From HGM10766 sp900757295 (GTDB lineage Bacteria; Bacillota_I; Bacilli_A; RF39; UBA660): a stretch of DNA of 64,000 nt. This document shows, one piece after another, positions 52,381 to 60,702 of the stretch (position 1 is its first letter; each line of letters starts with the position of its first letter). Under the pieces are notes generated by a model. It ran no database searches. It had not been told where the DNA came from and saw only the letters and a program-made list of their open reading frames with translations. The stretch spans positions 744,001 through 808,000 of the forward strand of contig DAJPHG010000001.1 of the NCBI GenBank assembly GCA_025992315.1, read 5' to 3'. The position numbers were made by a program, and so were the translations under genes.

Positions 52381-53406
52381 ATTTGAAGAACTATCAGATG
52401 AATTATTTGTTTCTAATGCTTTTGCTAAAGCATTTTGAATATAATTAGAATATTGTTTTTTAAGTTCGCTATCATTAATTTCCATACCATATTTCTTTCT
52501 GATATCTTGTAAAGCATTAACTGCTGTAGTAGCATCATCTGATACTAAATTTGTAGCTAATTTTTCTTTAATAGAATCTTTAATATCTTCTAATTTCGCT
52601 TTGTCTTTAGTTTTAGTTCTTAAAATAATATGATATCCTAAACTAGTTTTTACTGGTGTAGTAGTATATTCACCATCTTTTAATTTATAAGCTTCATCAG
52701 CAAATCCATCATAATCACTAGATAAAGTATCTTTATTTATATATCCTAAATTTCCACCTTTTTCACTAGTTGCTTCATCATCAGAATTTTTCTTAGCTAA
52801 GCTTTTAAATTCTTTAGTAACGTCTTTTGCATCTTTTAATTTTTTAATAATATTTTCAGCTTCTTTTTTAGCTTTATCTTCAGCTTTAGTTTTTTCATCA
52901 TCAGTCATATCATCTTTAACATCTGGAGTGATTAAAATATGACTAACTTGAATATCTCCAACTATTTCTTCTTTGTAATATTTTTCAATATCATTATCTT
53001 TAATTTGTTTTTTAGCATAATCTTTAATAGCTAAGTTTTGTAAATAAGCTAAATATAAATAATCTTGATAAGCATCCATACTAGAGTATCCAGTATATTG
53101 TTGAACTGCACTTAAAGCCTTATCGCCATAATATTCTTCTAGTTGTTTAATTTGTGATTCACTAGATTTTTTAGCATCATCTAAATCATCTTTATATTCT
53201 TGTTCTAGAATTTTCTTATCAACCATATTTACTAGTGTAGATAAACCATATGTATCTTTTATTTCATTATATAAATCATCAACACTAATATTACCCTTTT
53301 TTAAACTAACTACTGCTTGTGAACCATCTTTTAAAGTTGGTATTGATTTACCACATCCAGCAAGTAAAAATGTACATAGCATTAGAACTACTATTTTCTT
53401 TTTCAT
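52372..53406 (-). CDS. prsA: PrsA-like foldase lipoprotein (parvulin PPIase)
   Basis: 344 residues from ATG 53406, 3 bases after AAGGAGGATG. Lipobox L-A-G-C (Cys about 19) for membrane anchoring. N- and C-terminal helical chaperone arms flank a parvulin domain (about 130-250: V-S-H-I-L-I-T, G-G-N-L-G-Y, S-L-G-Y-H-I-I). Folds exported proteins outside the membrane, plausibly the neighbouring adhesin. The C-terminal tail is Ser/Asn rich. Confidence 0.92.
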   Translation of the reverse strand: MKKKIVVLMLCTFLLAGCGKSIPTLKDGSQAVVSLKKGNISVDDLYNEIKDTYGLSTLVNMVDKKILEQEYKDDLDDAKKSSESQIKQLEEYYGDKALSAVQQYTGYSSMDAYQDYLYLAYLQNLAIKDYAKKQIKDNDIEKYYKEEIVGDIQVSHILITPDVKDDMTDDEKTKAEDKAKKEAENIIKKLKDAKDVTKEFKSLAKKNSDDEATSEKGGNLGYINKDTLSSDYDGFADEAYKLKDGEYTTTPVKTSLGYHIILRTKTKDKAKLEDIKDSIKEKLATNLVSDDATTAVNALQDIRKKYGMEINDSELKKQYSNYIQNALAKALETNNSSDSSSNQK

Positions 53407-53479
53407 AACATCCTCCTTAAACATTTTTCATTATATCAGCCATTTTATAAAAAAACAAGAAGAACACTCACACAACCTT

Positions 53480-53499
53480 TGGGTTTTGTATACTATATT
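53480..53499 (+). promoter_or_regulatory. possible sporulation-sigma promoter of the tiny peptides
   Basis: TATACTATA (about 53489-53497) is one mismatch from CATAnnnTA, and CACA lies about 16 bases further upstream, as in sigma-K promoters. The match is weak and position is approximate. Confidence 0.3.
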
Positions 53500-53529
53500 A
53501 GTGAAAAGACAAAAAAGGAGGAATGATTT

Positions 53530-53616
53530 ATGAATAATGGCTGCGGATGCTTAGGCCCTGCAATAATCTTAGTATTATTCATTTTACTTATAATCATTGT
53601 AGGAGCTTTTATCTAA
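53530..53616 (+). CDS. tiny YjcZ-like sporulation membrane peptide
   Basis: 28 residues: M-N-N-G-C-G-C-L-G-P then one helix with A-I-I-L-V-L-F-I-L-L-I-I-I-V-G-A-F-I. The V-L-F-I-L-L-I-I-x-G-A core is the signature of the YjcZ/Tiny_TM_bacill family, often sporulation-associated in Bacillus. SD AAAGGAGG. Paired with a second peptide 29 bases downstream. The role is unknown even in Bacillus. Confidence 0.75.
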   Translation: MNNGCGCLGPAIILVLFILLIIIVGAFI

Positions 53617-53645
53617 CATTATAGTCTAAAAAGGAGGTATATCCT

Positions 53646-53783
53646 ATGGAAGCTAAAAGTTCATGTTGTAAAGCAAAAAAATGTGATAAGAAAAAAACAA
53701 ATTGTGGATTTAACAATGCTTGTTTTATAATAGTCTTATATATTTTACTTGCTATAATTCTAGCCGGCGTTATTTATTATTAA
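53646..53783 (+). CDS. tiny Cys-rich membrane peptide, paired with the YjcZ-like gene
   Basis: 45 residues: a basic Cys-rich head (M-E-A-K-S-S-C-C-K-A-K-K-C-D-K-K-K, then C-G-F-N-N-A-C) and one helix F-I-I-V-L-Y-I-L-L-A-I-I-L-A-G-V. Five cysteines precede the helix. SD AAGGAGG. Related in layout to the upstream peptide, so a coat or spore-membrane role is inferred. Ends in a terminator. Confidence 0.7.
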   Translation: MEAKSSCCKAKKCDKKKTNCGFNNACFIIVLYILLAIILAGVIYY

Positions 53784-53819
53784 AAGAGGAATCTAAAAAA
53801 GTAGGACTTCCTCTTTTTT
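53782..53819 (+). terminator. terminator after the tiny peptides
   Basis: AAGAGGAA / TTCCTC stem with a long loop and T run. Confidence 0.8.
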
Positions 53820-53852
53820 ATGGGATAAAATTTTAAAAAAGCAAAATTCTAG

Positions 53853-53881
53853 TTTACAAATATACTTTTTTTTCTTATAAT
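53853..53881 (+). promoter_or_regulatory. sigma-A promoter of lon
   Basis: TTTACA (53853-53858), 17 bases, TATAAT (53876-53881). No CIRCE or CtsR-type operator was noticed around it. Confidence 0.75.
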
Positions 53882-53909
53882 AAAAAACAAATTTGAAGGA
53901 GGCAAAAAC

Positions 53910-56231
53910 ATGTTTAAAGATTTACCTGTAATTCTCCTTAAAGGTTTAGTTTTATTACCTTTTCAAGAAGTAAAGTTAGATTTAAATAATGAATTAAGTA
54001 AAGAAATAATAGCGTTATCTAGTAAAAAGTATAAAAATGAAATTTTAATAGTTTGTCCAAAAGATTTTATTGAAGAAAATCCTGATGTTTCTGATTTACC
54101 AGAAATAGGTGTAGTTGGTCATATAAAAAGTAAAATGCAACTTGGTGATGATGAAGATAGTACTTTAAGAATAACTATTACAGGAAGAAAACGTGTATGT
54201 GTTGATCAATATTTTAATTTAAAAAGTAATGAAGATATTCTTATGGCTCAAACCCATGAAGTTGATTTACCAAAATTTAGTGATATTGAAATCAAAGCGG
54301 TTAAAATTAAATTATTAGATATTTTAGATGAATATGTAAGCATGCCTCAGCATTCTAATAGTATTTTATCTAGTTTAAAAAAAGCAAAAGACTTAGATAA
54401 AATGACTGATATGATAACATCATTTATTCCTTTTGGATTTGAAAAAAAACTAGGTTATATGCAAGAAGTAAATGCTTTAAAAAGAGCAAAATCTTTAGTT
54501 AAAGATATTTCAATTGAATTAGAAGTTCAAAAAATAGATGATAGAATTGATGAATCTGTAAGAATAGAATTAGAAAATAGTCAAAAAGATTTTATATTAA
54601 AAGAAAAAATAAAAAAGATAAAAAAAGAACTTGGCGAAGAGAATGTTAAAGAAAGTGAAATTCAAAGTTTTTATAATATAGTTAATAATTTAAATATAGA
54701 AAATAAATCTAAAGAAAAATTAATATCAGAAATAAAAAAATATGAATATACATCAGAGGTATCGCCAGATGCATCAATAATTCGTAATTATTTAGATTGG
54801 ACTTTAAATTTACCTTGGAATAAATATACTAAAGATGAAGATAATTTAAAGAAAATAAAAAAATCTTTAGATGCTACTCATTATGGAATGGATGAAATTA
54901 AAAATAGAATTTTAGAGTATATAGCTGTTAAATCACGTAATCCTGAAATAAAAAGTCCTATAATATGTTTAGTAGGTCCTCCGGGAGTTGGAAAAACTAC
55001 TTTGTCTATGGGAATTGCTAAAGCTTTAAACAAAGAGTTTTATAAAATAAGTGTTGGTGGTTTAAATGATAGTGGGGAATTAATTGGGCATAGAAGAACT
55101 TATCTTGGTGCCAATCCTGGTAAAATTATTCAAGGTATAAAAAAATGTAATTCTGCCAATCCTTTAATTTTAATTGATGAAGTAGATAAAATGGTTAAAG
55201 ATTTTAAAGGAGATCCAGCAAGTTGTCTTCTTGATATATTAGATCCAGATCAAAATAAATATTTTACTGATAATTATATTGAGGAACCTTTTGATTTATC
55301 TAAAGTACTATTTATTTTAACAGCAAATAATATATATGATATACCAAGTGCTTTATATGATAGATTAGAGATTATAACTTTGTCTTCGTACACACAATTT
55401 GAAAAATTAGATATTGCTAAAAAATATTTGTTACCAAATCTTTATAAAGAACATATTGTTAATAGTAAACAAATAAAATTTAGTGATGAAATATTATTGA
55501 CTATTATAAATAAATATACTAAAGAATCTGGAGTTAGAGAATTAGAAAGACAATTAGATAAGATAATTAGAAAAGTAATTATTGATTCTATTTATGATAA
55601 AAAGGAAATTAAAGTAACCATTAATAAAACTAATATAAAAAAATATTTAGGACTAGCTAAATATGATGAAAATAATGTTGTTGAGAATCAAAAAGTAGGA
55701 CTAGTTAATGCTTTAGCTTATACGCCGCTTGGTGGTTTAGTTTCTCCAATAGAAGCTGTTATGTATGATGGGCGTGGTGAACTAAACTTGACTGGTTCGC
55801 TTGGTGAAATAATGAAGGAAAGTGCAGAGGTTGCTATTAGTTATATAAAAGCAAATAAAGATAAATTTAAAATAAATGAAGATATATTTATTAATAAAGA
55901 TATTCATTTACATGCATTTTCGGGAGAAGTAAAAAAAGATGGCCCATCTGCTGGAGTAAGTATTGTAACATGTTTATTAAGTATTATTCTGAACAAGAAA
56001 ATAGATAAAAATATTGCAATGACTGGTGAAATAACATTAAGAGGAGATATCCTAAAAATAGGTGGAGTTAAAGAGAAAATAATAGGTGCTTATAATGATG
56101 GTATTAATAAAATTTTTATTCCTCAAAGTAATAAATTAGATATTGAAAGCTTACCAGATAAAATAAAAGAAAATGTTGAAATAATATTAGTTAAAGATTA
56201 TATGGATATTTATAAAAATTTATTTAAATAA
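53910..56231 (+). CDS. lon: ATP-dependent protease Lon
   Basis: 773 residues, all three domains: N-terminal substrate domain, AAA+ with Walker A G-P-P-G-V-G-K-T-T (about 355-363) and D-E-V-D-K, C-terminal S16 with Ser in K-D-G-P-S-A-G and Lys in G-G-V-K-E-K. General quality-control and regulatory protease in the cytoplasm. Begins a stretch shared with B. subtilis, where lonA and spoVID are also close. Confidence 0.97.
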   Translation: MFKDLPVILLKGLVLLPFQEVKLDLNNELSKEIIALSSKKYKNEILIVCPKDFIEENPDVSDLPEIGVVGHIKSKMQLGDDEDSTLRITITGRKRVCVDQYFNLKSNEDILMAQTHEVDLPKFSDIEIKAVKIKLLDILDEYVSMPQHSNSILSSLKKAKDLDKMTDMITSFIPFGFEKKLGYMQEVNALKRAKSLVKDISIELEVQKIDDRIDESVRIELENSQKDFILKEKIKKIKKELGEENVKESEIQSFYNIVNNLNIENKSKEKLISEIKKYEYTSEVSPDASIIRNYLDWTLNLPWNKYTKDEDNLKKIKKSLDATHYGMDEIKNRILEYIAVKSRNPEIKSPIICLVGPPGVGKTTLSMGIAKALNKEFYKISVGGLNDSGELIGHRRTYLGANPGKIIQGIKKCNSANPLILIDEVDKMVKDFKGDPASCLLDILDPDQNKYFTDNYIEEPFDLSKVLFILTANNIYDIPSALYDRLEIITLSSYTQFEKLDIAKKYLLPNLYKEHIVNSKQIKFSDEILLTIINKYTKESGVRELERQLDKIIRKVIIDSIYDKKEIKVTINKTNIKKYLGLAKYDENNVVENQKVGLVNALAYTPLGGLVSPIEAVMYDGRGELNLTGSLGEIMKESAEVAISYIKANKDKFKINEDIFINKDIHLHAFSGEVKKDGPSAGVSIVTCLLSIILNKKIDKNIAMTGEITLRGDILKIGGVKEKIIGAYNDGINKIFIPQSNKLDIESLPDKIKENVEIILVKDYMDIYKNLFK

Positions 56232-56255
56232 AAGTTCTAGAAATAGAACTTTTTT
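56230..56255 (+). terminator. terminator after lon
   Basis: AAAAGTTCT / AGAACTTTT stem with 6-base loop. Confidence 0.85.
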
Positions 56256-56284
56256 CATATTCTTTTTTAGAGAGGATGGTAAAA

Positions 56285-56983
56285 ATGAAAAGTGTTGTAC
56301 CTTTTACAAAGGATATATTATTTAAAAGTAAAATAGCAGAGATAACATCCATATCTTTAGAACATGAATTGGATGTTAAAGAAGATAGCGTTACAGGTAA
56401 TTTTATAATTAGTGGAGATTATAAAAGTCATGAAGTATCTGTTAATAAAGAAGAATTCTTATATAAACTTCCATTTAGTGTTGAATTAACGGAGAATATT
56501 GATTTAAACACATTTAATTTTGAAATTTTAGATTTCTATTATGATGTTATAGATAACGATACTTTAAGAATAAATATAGAATTTGAAGTAAAAGCAGAAA
56601 AGAAAGAAGAAGAAAAAATCGAAGAAAGAGAAGTTAAACAAGAAGAGATATTTACTCCTGTTGAAGAAGAAATAGAAAATATAGAAGTAGAAATTCCCGT
56701 ATCAAATAAAATAGAAGAACCAGTTGAAATAAAGGAACAAATAAAAAAAGAAAAACCAGAAGAAAGAGTAGAAAAAGAAGAACAAGAAACTATATTAAAT
56801 AATATTGATGTAGAAGAAGACGATTTTATGACTTATAATATTCACATTGTAAGAGAAATGGAAAGCTTTGAATCAATAAGTGAAAAATATAATGTTTCTG
56901 TTGATTTATTAAAAGAATATAATAATTTAGAATCAATTAATATAGGAGATAAGATAATAATTCCAGAAGAGAAAGATGAGTAA
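56285..56983 (+). CDS. spoVID: SpoVID-like coat morphogenetic protein
   Basis: 232 residues from ATG 56285 (GAGAGG 9 bases upstream). The N-terminal domain (about 1-100: V-P-F-T-K-D-I-L-F-K, I-A-E-I-T-S-I-S-L-E-H-E, Y-K-L-P-F-S-V-E-L) matches the SpoVID encasement domain. A long Glu/Lys/Val linker (about 105-185) and a C-terminal LysM (about 188-230: Y-N-I-H-I-V-R-E-M-E-S-F-E-S-I) follow. In Bacillus SpoVID drives coat encasement around the forespore. spoVID-ysxE order is conserved here, with overlapping ends. Confidence 0.8.
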   Translation: MKSVVPFTKDILFKSKIAEITSISLEHELDVKEDSVTGNFIISGDYKSHEVSVNKEEFLYKLPFSVELTENIDLNTFNFEILDFYYDVIDNDTLRINIEFEVKAEKKEEEKIEEREVKQEEIFTPVEEEIENIEVEIPVSNKIEEPVEIKEQIKKEKPEERVEKEEQETILNNIDVEEDDFMTYNIHIVREMESFESISEKYNVSVDLLKEYNNLESINIGDKIIIPEEKDE

Positions 56984-57872
56984 AACATTAGATGTTTTAA
57001 AAAAAGTTTATAAGCCTCTTAGAGTGACTTTAAAAAAAAATACAACAATTTTAGAAACTACTGAAGGTAAATTTTTAGTTAAAGAAAAAAAGGGAAAAGA
57101 CTTAGCTAAAACATTTGCTTATTTAAAATCTCGAAATTTTGATAATTTTCCAAAATTAATTGATGATACTAGAGATGAACTTAATGTATTTGAATATATT
57201 GATGATGTAAACATGCCTAAAGAGCAAAAGGGAATAGATATGGTTGATATAATTTCATCATTACATACAAAAAGTACATATTTTAAACCGGTAAGTGAAG
57301 ATCAGCATAAAAAGATATACGAAAATATAAATAATAATATATTATATTTAAAAGAATATTATAATAATATATTTAAGATGATTGAAGAAGAAATTTATAT
57401 GAGTCCTAGTCATTATTTACTTATAAGAAATTCTTCTAAAATTAATGCTTCTTTAGATTTTGCTAAATCTCAACTTGATGAATGGTATGAATTAGTTAAA
57501 TCTAAAAATAAAGAAAGAGTAGCATTAATTCATAATAATTTAAGTATCGATCATTATATTCGAAATGATAAAGGTTATTTAATAAGTTGGGAAAAAAGTA
57601 AAATAGATACTCCTGTATTAGATTTAGTTACTTTTTATAAAAATGACTATTTTAATTTAGATTTTGAAAGTATTTTAGAAAGATATTTAAAAAAAAATCC
57701 TCTTTCTGAGGAAGAAAAAAAACTATTTTTTATCTTAATTTCTATTATTGATGAAGTTAAATTGGATAAAGATGAATTTTATTCTTGTCAAAGTGTTAGA
57801 AAGAGTTTGGATTATCTTTTTATAAGTGAACAATTAGTAAGGCCATACTATACGGTAGAGAAAAAAGAATAG
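56976..57872 (+). CDS. ysxE: YsxE/CotS-family spore coat protein (kinase-fold)
   Basis: 298 residues, aminoglycoside-phosphotransferase-like fold: Y-K-P-L-R-V-T-L start, K-F-L-V-K-E-K lysine, F-E-Y-I-D-D hinge, H-N-N-L-S-I-D-H (Brenner-like loop, H-x-D/N-x-x-x-x-N position degenerate), and I-S-W-E-K-S-K-I-D-T-P-V-L-D-L. YsxE depends on SpoVID/SafA for coat localisation in B. subtilis; kinase activity is unproven. Overlaps spoVID by 8 bases. Confidence 0.8.
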   Translation: MSKTLDVLKKVYKPLRVTLKKNTTILETTEGKFLVKEKKGKDLAKTFAYLKSRNFDNFPKLIDDTRDELNVFEYIDDVNMPKEQKGIDMVDIISSLHTKSTYFKPVSEDQHKKIYENINNNILYLKEYYNNIFKMIEEEIYMSPSHYLLIRNSSKINASLDFAKSQLDEWYELVKSKNKERVALIHNNLSIDHYIRNDKGYLISWEKSKIDTPVLDLVTFYKNDYFNLDFESILERYLKKNPLSEEEKKLFFILISIIDEVKLDKDEFYSCQSVRKSLDYLFISEQLVRPYYTVEKKE

Positions 57873-58019
57873 TAAAGCAACTTCAATTAATAATATGAAA
57901 ATATTAAATCTTAGGGGTAAGATTAATGTGATTAGTACTTGATAAAAAATTAATATAGATAAAGCAATAATTGCAAAAACACTAAAAATACCACCATTAT
58001 TTGGTCTTTGTGGACACAT
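57834..58019 (-). CDS. small membrane protein antisense to the ysxE 3' end
   Basis: 61 residues from ATG 58019 with AGGTGAT upstream. M-C-P-Q-R-P-N-N-G-G head, then two helices. Overlaps the ysxE end by 39 bases on the other strand and lies in the untranslated tail before the terminator. The good ribosome site makes it credible; no homologue is recognised. Confidence 0.5.
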   Translation of the reverse strand: MCPQRPNNGGIFSVFAIIALSILIFYQVLITLILPLRFNIFILLIEVALLFFFLYRIVWPY

Positions 58020-58059
58020 TTTAATCACCTATATTATTATATGAAAAAAATATTTTAAA

Positions 58060-58082
58060 GGGCACGCGAGTGCTTTTTTTTA
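58060..58082 (+). terminator. terminator of the spoVID-ysxE operon
   Basis: GCAC-GCGA-GTGC tetraloop hairpin with eight T. The 57873-58173 gap otherwise holds the small antisense gene and a weak promoter (TTACAT, 17 bases, TTATAT) before the MATE gene. Confidence 0.8.
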
Positions 58083-58173
58083 TAAAATAAAAAAATTATT
58101 AAAAAACACTTACATCACTTAGGAAAAAAATGTTATATTAAGAAAGCTGTCAAAATTAAAAAGAGGTGGTAAA

Positions 58174-60159
58174 ATGAAAAAATTAGATTTAGGAAAAGAC
58201 AATATTAATAAATTATTACTATCTTTTGCACTTCCTTGTGTAATAAGTATGTTGATAAATTCTATATATAATATTGTTGATCAAATTTTTATTGGTAAAG
58301 GAGTAGGAACATTAGGTAATGCAGCAACTAATGTTATATTTCCTTTAGTAATTATTTTTAATGCTGTAGCTGGATTAATTGGTAATGGAGCAGCTGCTAA
58401 TTTATCTTTAAAACTTGGCGAAGGAAAGAAAGAAGAAGGTGGAAAAATTATTGGATCTGCTGTAACTATTTCTTTTATCTTAGCACTTATTTTAAGTGTC
58501 CTATCATATATATTTCTTCCTAAGTTAGTTTATATGTTTGGATGTACTAATAGTGTATACAAGTATGCAATTGATTATGGGAGAATTATCATTTTAGGTG
58601 CACCATTTATGATAATATATTCTAGTTTATCTCAGTTAATAAGAGCAGATGGTTCTCCTAAATATTCTATGATTTTATTAGTCATTGGTGCAATAATTAA
58701 TATTGTTTTAGATCCCATATTTATTTTTGTGTTTCATTTAGGAGTTAAAGGTGGAGCTATTGCTACAGTAATAGGACAAGTAGTTTCATTTATTATGGCA
58801 ATATTTTATTTAAAAAAGGTTAAATCTGTTAAGTTAAATAAATCATCATTCTTTATTGATAGAAGTATTTTAAGAACTTTAGGTCTTGGTTTGTCTTCAT
58901 TTATAACTCAAGGTACAGTTCTAGCTTTATTTATTTTTATGAATAATATGATGACTAAGTATGGTGTTTATACTAAATATGGTGCAGATATTCCTTTATC
59001 TGTATATGGTGTAATTTCTAAAATAAATAGTTTATTTATATCTACTATTTTGGGTATTTCAATTGGTGCTCAACCAATTATTGGTTATAATTATGGGGCA
59101 GGTAATTATAAAAGAGTTAAAGGAACTTTGAGAAAGGTATTAATTATTAATTGCGCTGTTGGAATTTGCTTTAATATTATATTTTTCTTATTTCCTGAAA
59201 GTATAGTATCAATATTTATTTCTAAAACTGACTCGAATTATAAATTATTTTTAGAATTTGCTGTTGTAATTTGCCATAGTTTTCTTCTTTTAATGGGAAT
59301 TAATTTTTTAGAGATGACTACTTCTATTGTTGTTCAATCTTTAGGTAATGTAAAAAAAGCAACTATGGTTTCATTTATAAGACAGATAATATTATTTATT
59401 CCTTTAGCATGTATATTATGTATTACTTTTAATAAAGGAATCTATGGTGTTTTAAATGCTGGGCCTATTGCTGATTCTATAACGTTTATAATTGCAATAT
59501 TTGTATTAAAATCTGAATATAAAAAATTGTCAAAAATGGAACAAAATCAAGATTTTAAAGATGAAGTTGTAACAGGTAAAATTTATAATGGTCCAAAAGT
59601 AGTAATTACTATATCTAGAGAATATGGTAGTGGTGGAAGATATGTTGGAAAATTACTAGCAGAAGATTTAGGGGTAAAGTTTTATGATAAAGAATTAATT
59701 TCTTTAATAAGTAAAAAAACTGGTTTATCTAGTAATTATGTAGAAGAAAATGATCAAAAGTTAGCATCTGCTAAATTTGTAGATAATAATGATGATAAAA
59801 TATTTATAGCAGAAGAAAGAGTAATTAAAAATTTAGCTAAAAAAGAATCATGTGTAATAGTTGGCAGATGTGCTGATTTTATATTAAAAGATAATAAAAA
59901 TGTAGTTAAAGTATTCTTATATAGTGATGAAAAATCCAAAGAAAATAGAGTTATAAAATATTATAATGTTCCAAGTAACAAAGCTCATAGTTTAATTAAC
60001 AAAGTAAACAAAGAAAGAAAAAAACATTATAAATATTATACTAATCAAAATTGGGATGATATGAATAATTATGATCTTGCTTTAAATGTTGATAGTATAG
60101 GTATTAAAAATTGTGTTACATTAATAGAAAATTATATAAAATCCAAAACTGGAAGATAA
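58174..60159 (+). CDS. MATE transporter fused to a cytidylate-kinase-like domain
   Basis: 661 residues. The N-terminal 455 residues are a full twelve-helix MATE exporter (P-C-V-I-S-M-L-I-N-S-I-Y-N-I-V-D, G-N-G-A-A-A-N, R-A-D-G-S-P, G-A-Q-P-I-I-G-Y-N-Y-G-A). After a short linker, residues about 472-660 form a P-loop-kinase domain of the Cytidylate_kin2/AAA_26 type: I-S-R-E-Y-G-S-G-G-R (P-loop-like), F-Y-D-K-E-L-I, V-G-R-C-A-D and a C-terminal R-K-K-H-Y-x-Y-Y. Cation-coupled efflux is expected; the kinase domain's substrate is unknown. The single ORF rules out adjacent genes. Confidence 0.88.
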   Translation: MKKLDLGKDNINKLLLSFALPCVISMLINSIYNIVDQIFIGKGVGTLGNAATNVIFPLVIIFNAVAGLIGNGAAANLSLKLGEGKKEEGGKIIGSAVTISFILALILSVLSYIFLPKLVYMFGCTNSVYKYAIDYGRIIILGAPFMIIYSSLSQLIRADGSPKYSMILLVIGAIINIVLDPIFIFVFHLGVKGGAIATVIGQVVSFIMAIFYLKKVKSVKLNKSSFFIDRSILRTLGLGLSSFITQGTVLALFIFMNNMMTKYGVYTKYGADIPLSVYGVISKINSLFISTILGISIGAQPIIGYNYGAGNYKRVKGTLRKVLIINCAVGICFNIIFFLFPESIVSIFISKTDSNYKLFLEFAVVICHSFLLLMGINFLEMTTSIVVQSLGNVKKATMVSFIRQIILFIPLACILCITFNKGIYGVLNAGPIADSITFIIAIFVLKSEYKKLSKMEQNQDFKDEVVTGKIYNGPKVVITISREYGSGGRYVGKLLAEDLGVKFYDKELISLISKKTGLSSNYVEENDQKLASAKFVDNNDDKIFIAEERVIKNLAKKESCVIVGRCADFILKDNKNVVKVFLYSDEKSKENRVIKYYNVPSNKAHSLINKVNKERKKHYKYYTNQNWDDMNNYDLALNVDSIGIKNCVTLIENYIKSKTGR

Positions 60160-60173
60160 TTATCTTCTTTTTT
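60152..60173 (+). terminator. terminator after the MATE-kinase gene
   Basis: Perfect palindrome GAAGATAATTATCTTC followed by six T; contains the stop codon. Confidence 0.75.
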
Positions 60174-60236
60174 ATTGTCATCTTTTTAAATGAATGCTAT
60201 TATATTAGATAAATAAAAAAGTTAGGTAGTAGAATT

Positions 60237-60701
60237 ATGAGAGTGATATTTTTAGATTATCAGGGTGTTTTAGATACATATGAAAATCCAGATATATTAG
60301 ATGTAGAAAATTTAAATATTTTATTAGAAATTGTTAAGAAAACTAATGCTAAAATAGTAATAACTTCATCTTTAAGATGTACTTATTTTTTGTACGGCGA
60401 ACATAATGAAACAATGCAAAATTTAATTAATATATTAGCATTGAATAATGTTGATGTTTATGGCTTGACGCCTTTACTAGATAATAAAGAAAAGGAAATA
60501 ACTTTTTATTTAAATATTCATCCAGAAATAGAAAGCTATTGTATTCTTGATGATGAATATTATTTTAAAAGTATGAAGGAACATATGGTAAAATTAAAAC
60601 TTCATAAAGATAAAGGAAATGGTTTAAAAGATATTTCTTTACCAAATGTTATTGAAAAATTAAATTATAAAGATAATTATAAGTTATTAAAAAGGAATTA
60701 A
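60237..60701 (+). CDS. HAD-like protein of the Swiss-army-knife RNA-repair HAD type
   Basis: 154 residues. Motif 1 F-L-D-Y-Q-G-V-L-D: D7 is kept, but the second Asp of D-x-D is Q9. Motif 2 I-T-S-S (42-45) and motif 4 I-L-D-D-E (103-107) are present. This matches the small HAD family found in RNA-repair contexts and in lone genes. Loss of the second Asp suggests altered phosphotransfer chemistry. Two bases before the metallopeptidase-like gene, so the pair is one operon. Confidence 0.65.
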   Translation: MRVIFLDYQGVLDTYENPDILDVENLNILLEIVKKTNAKIVITSSLRCTYFLYGEHNETMQNLINILALNNVDVYGLTPLLDNKEKEITFYLNIHPEIESYCILDDEYYFKSMKEHMVKLKLHKDKGNGLKDISLPNVIEKLNYKDNYKLLKRN

Positions 60702-60702
60702 T

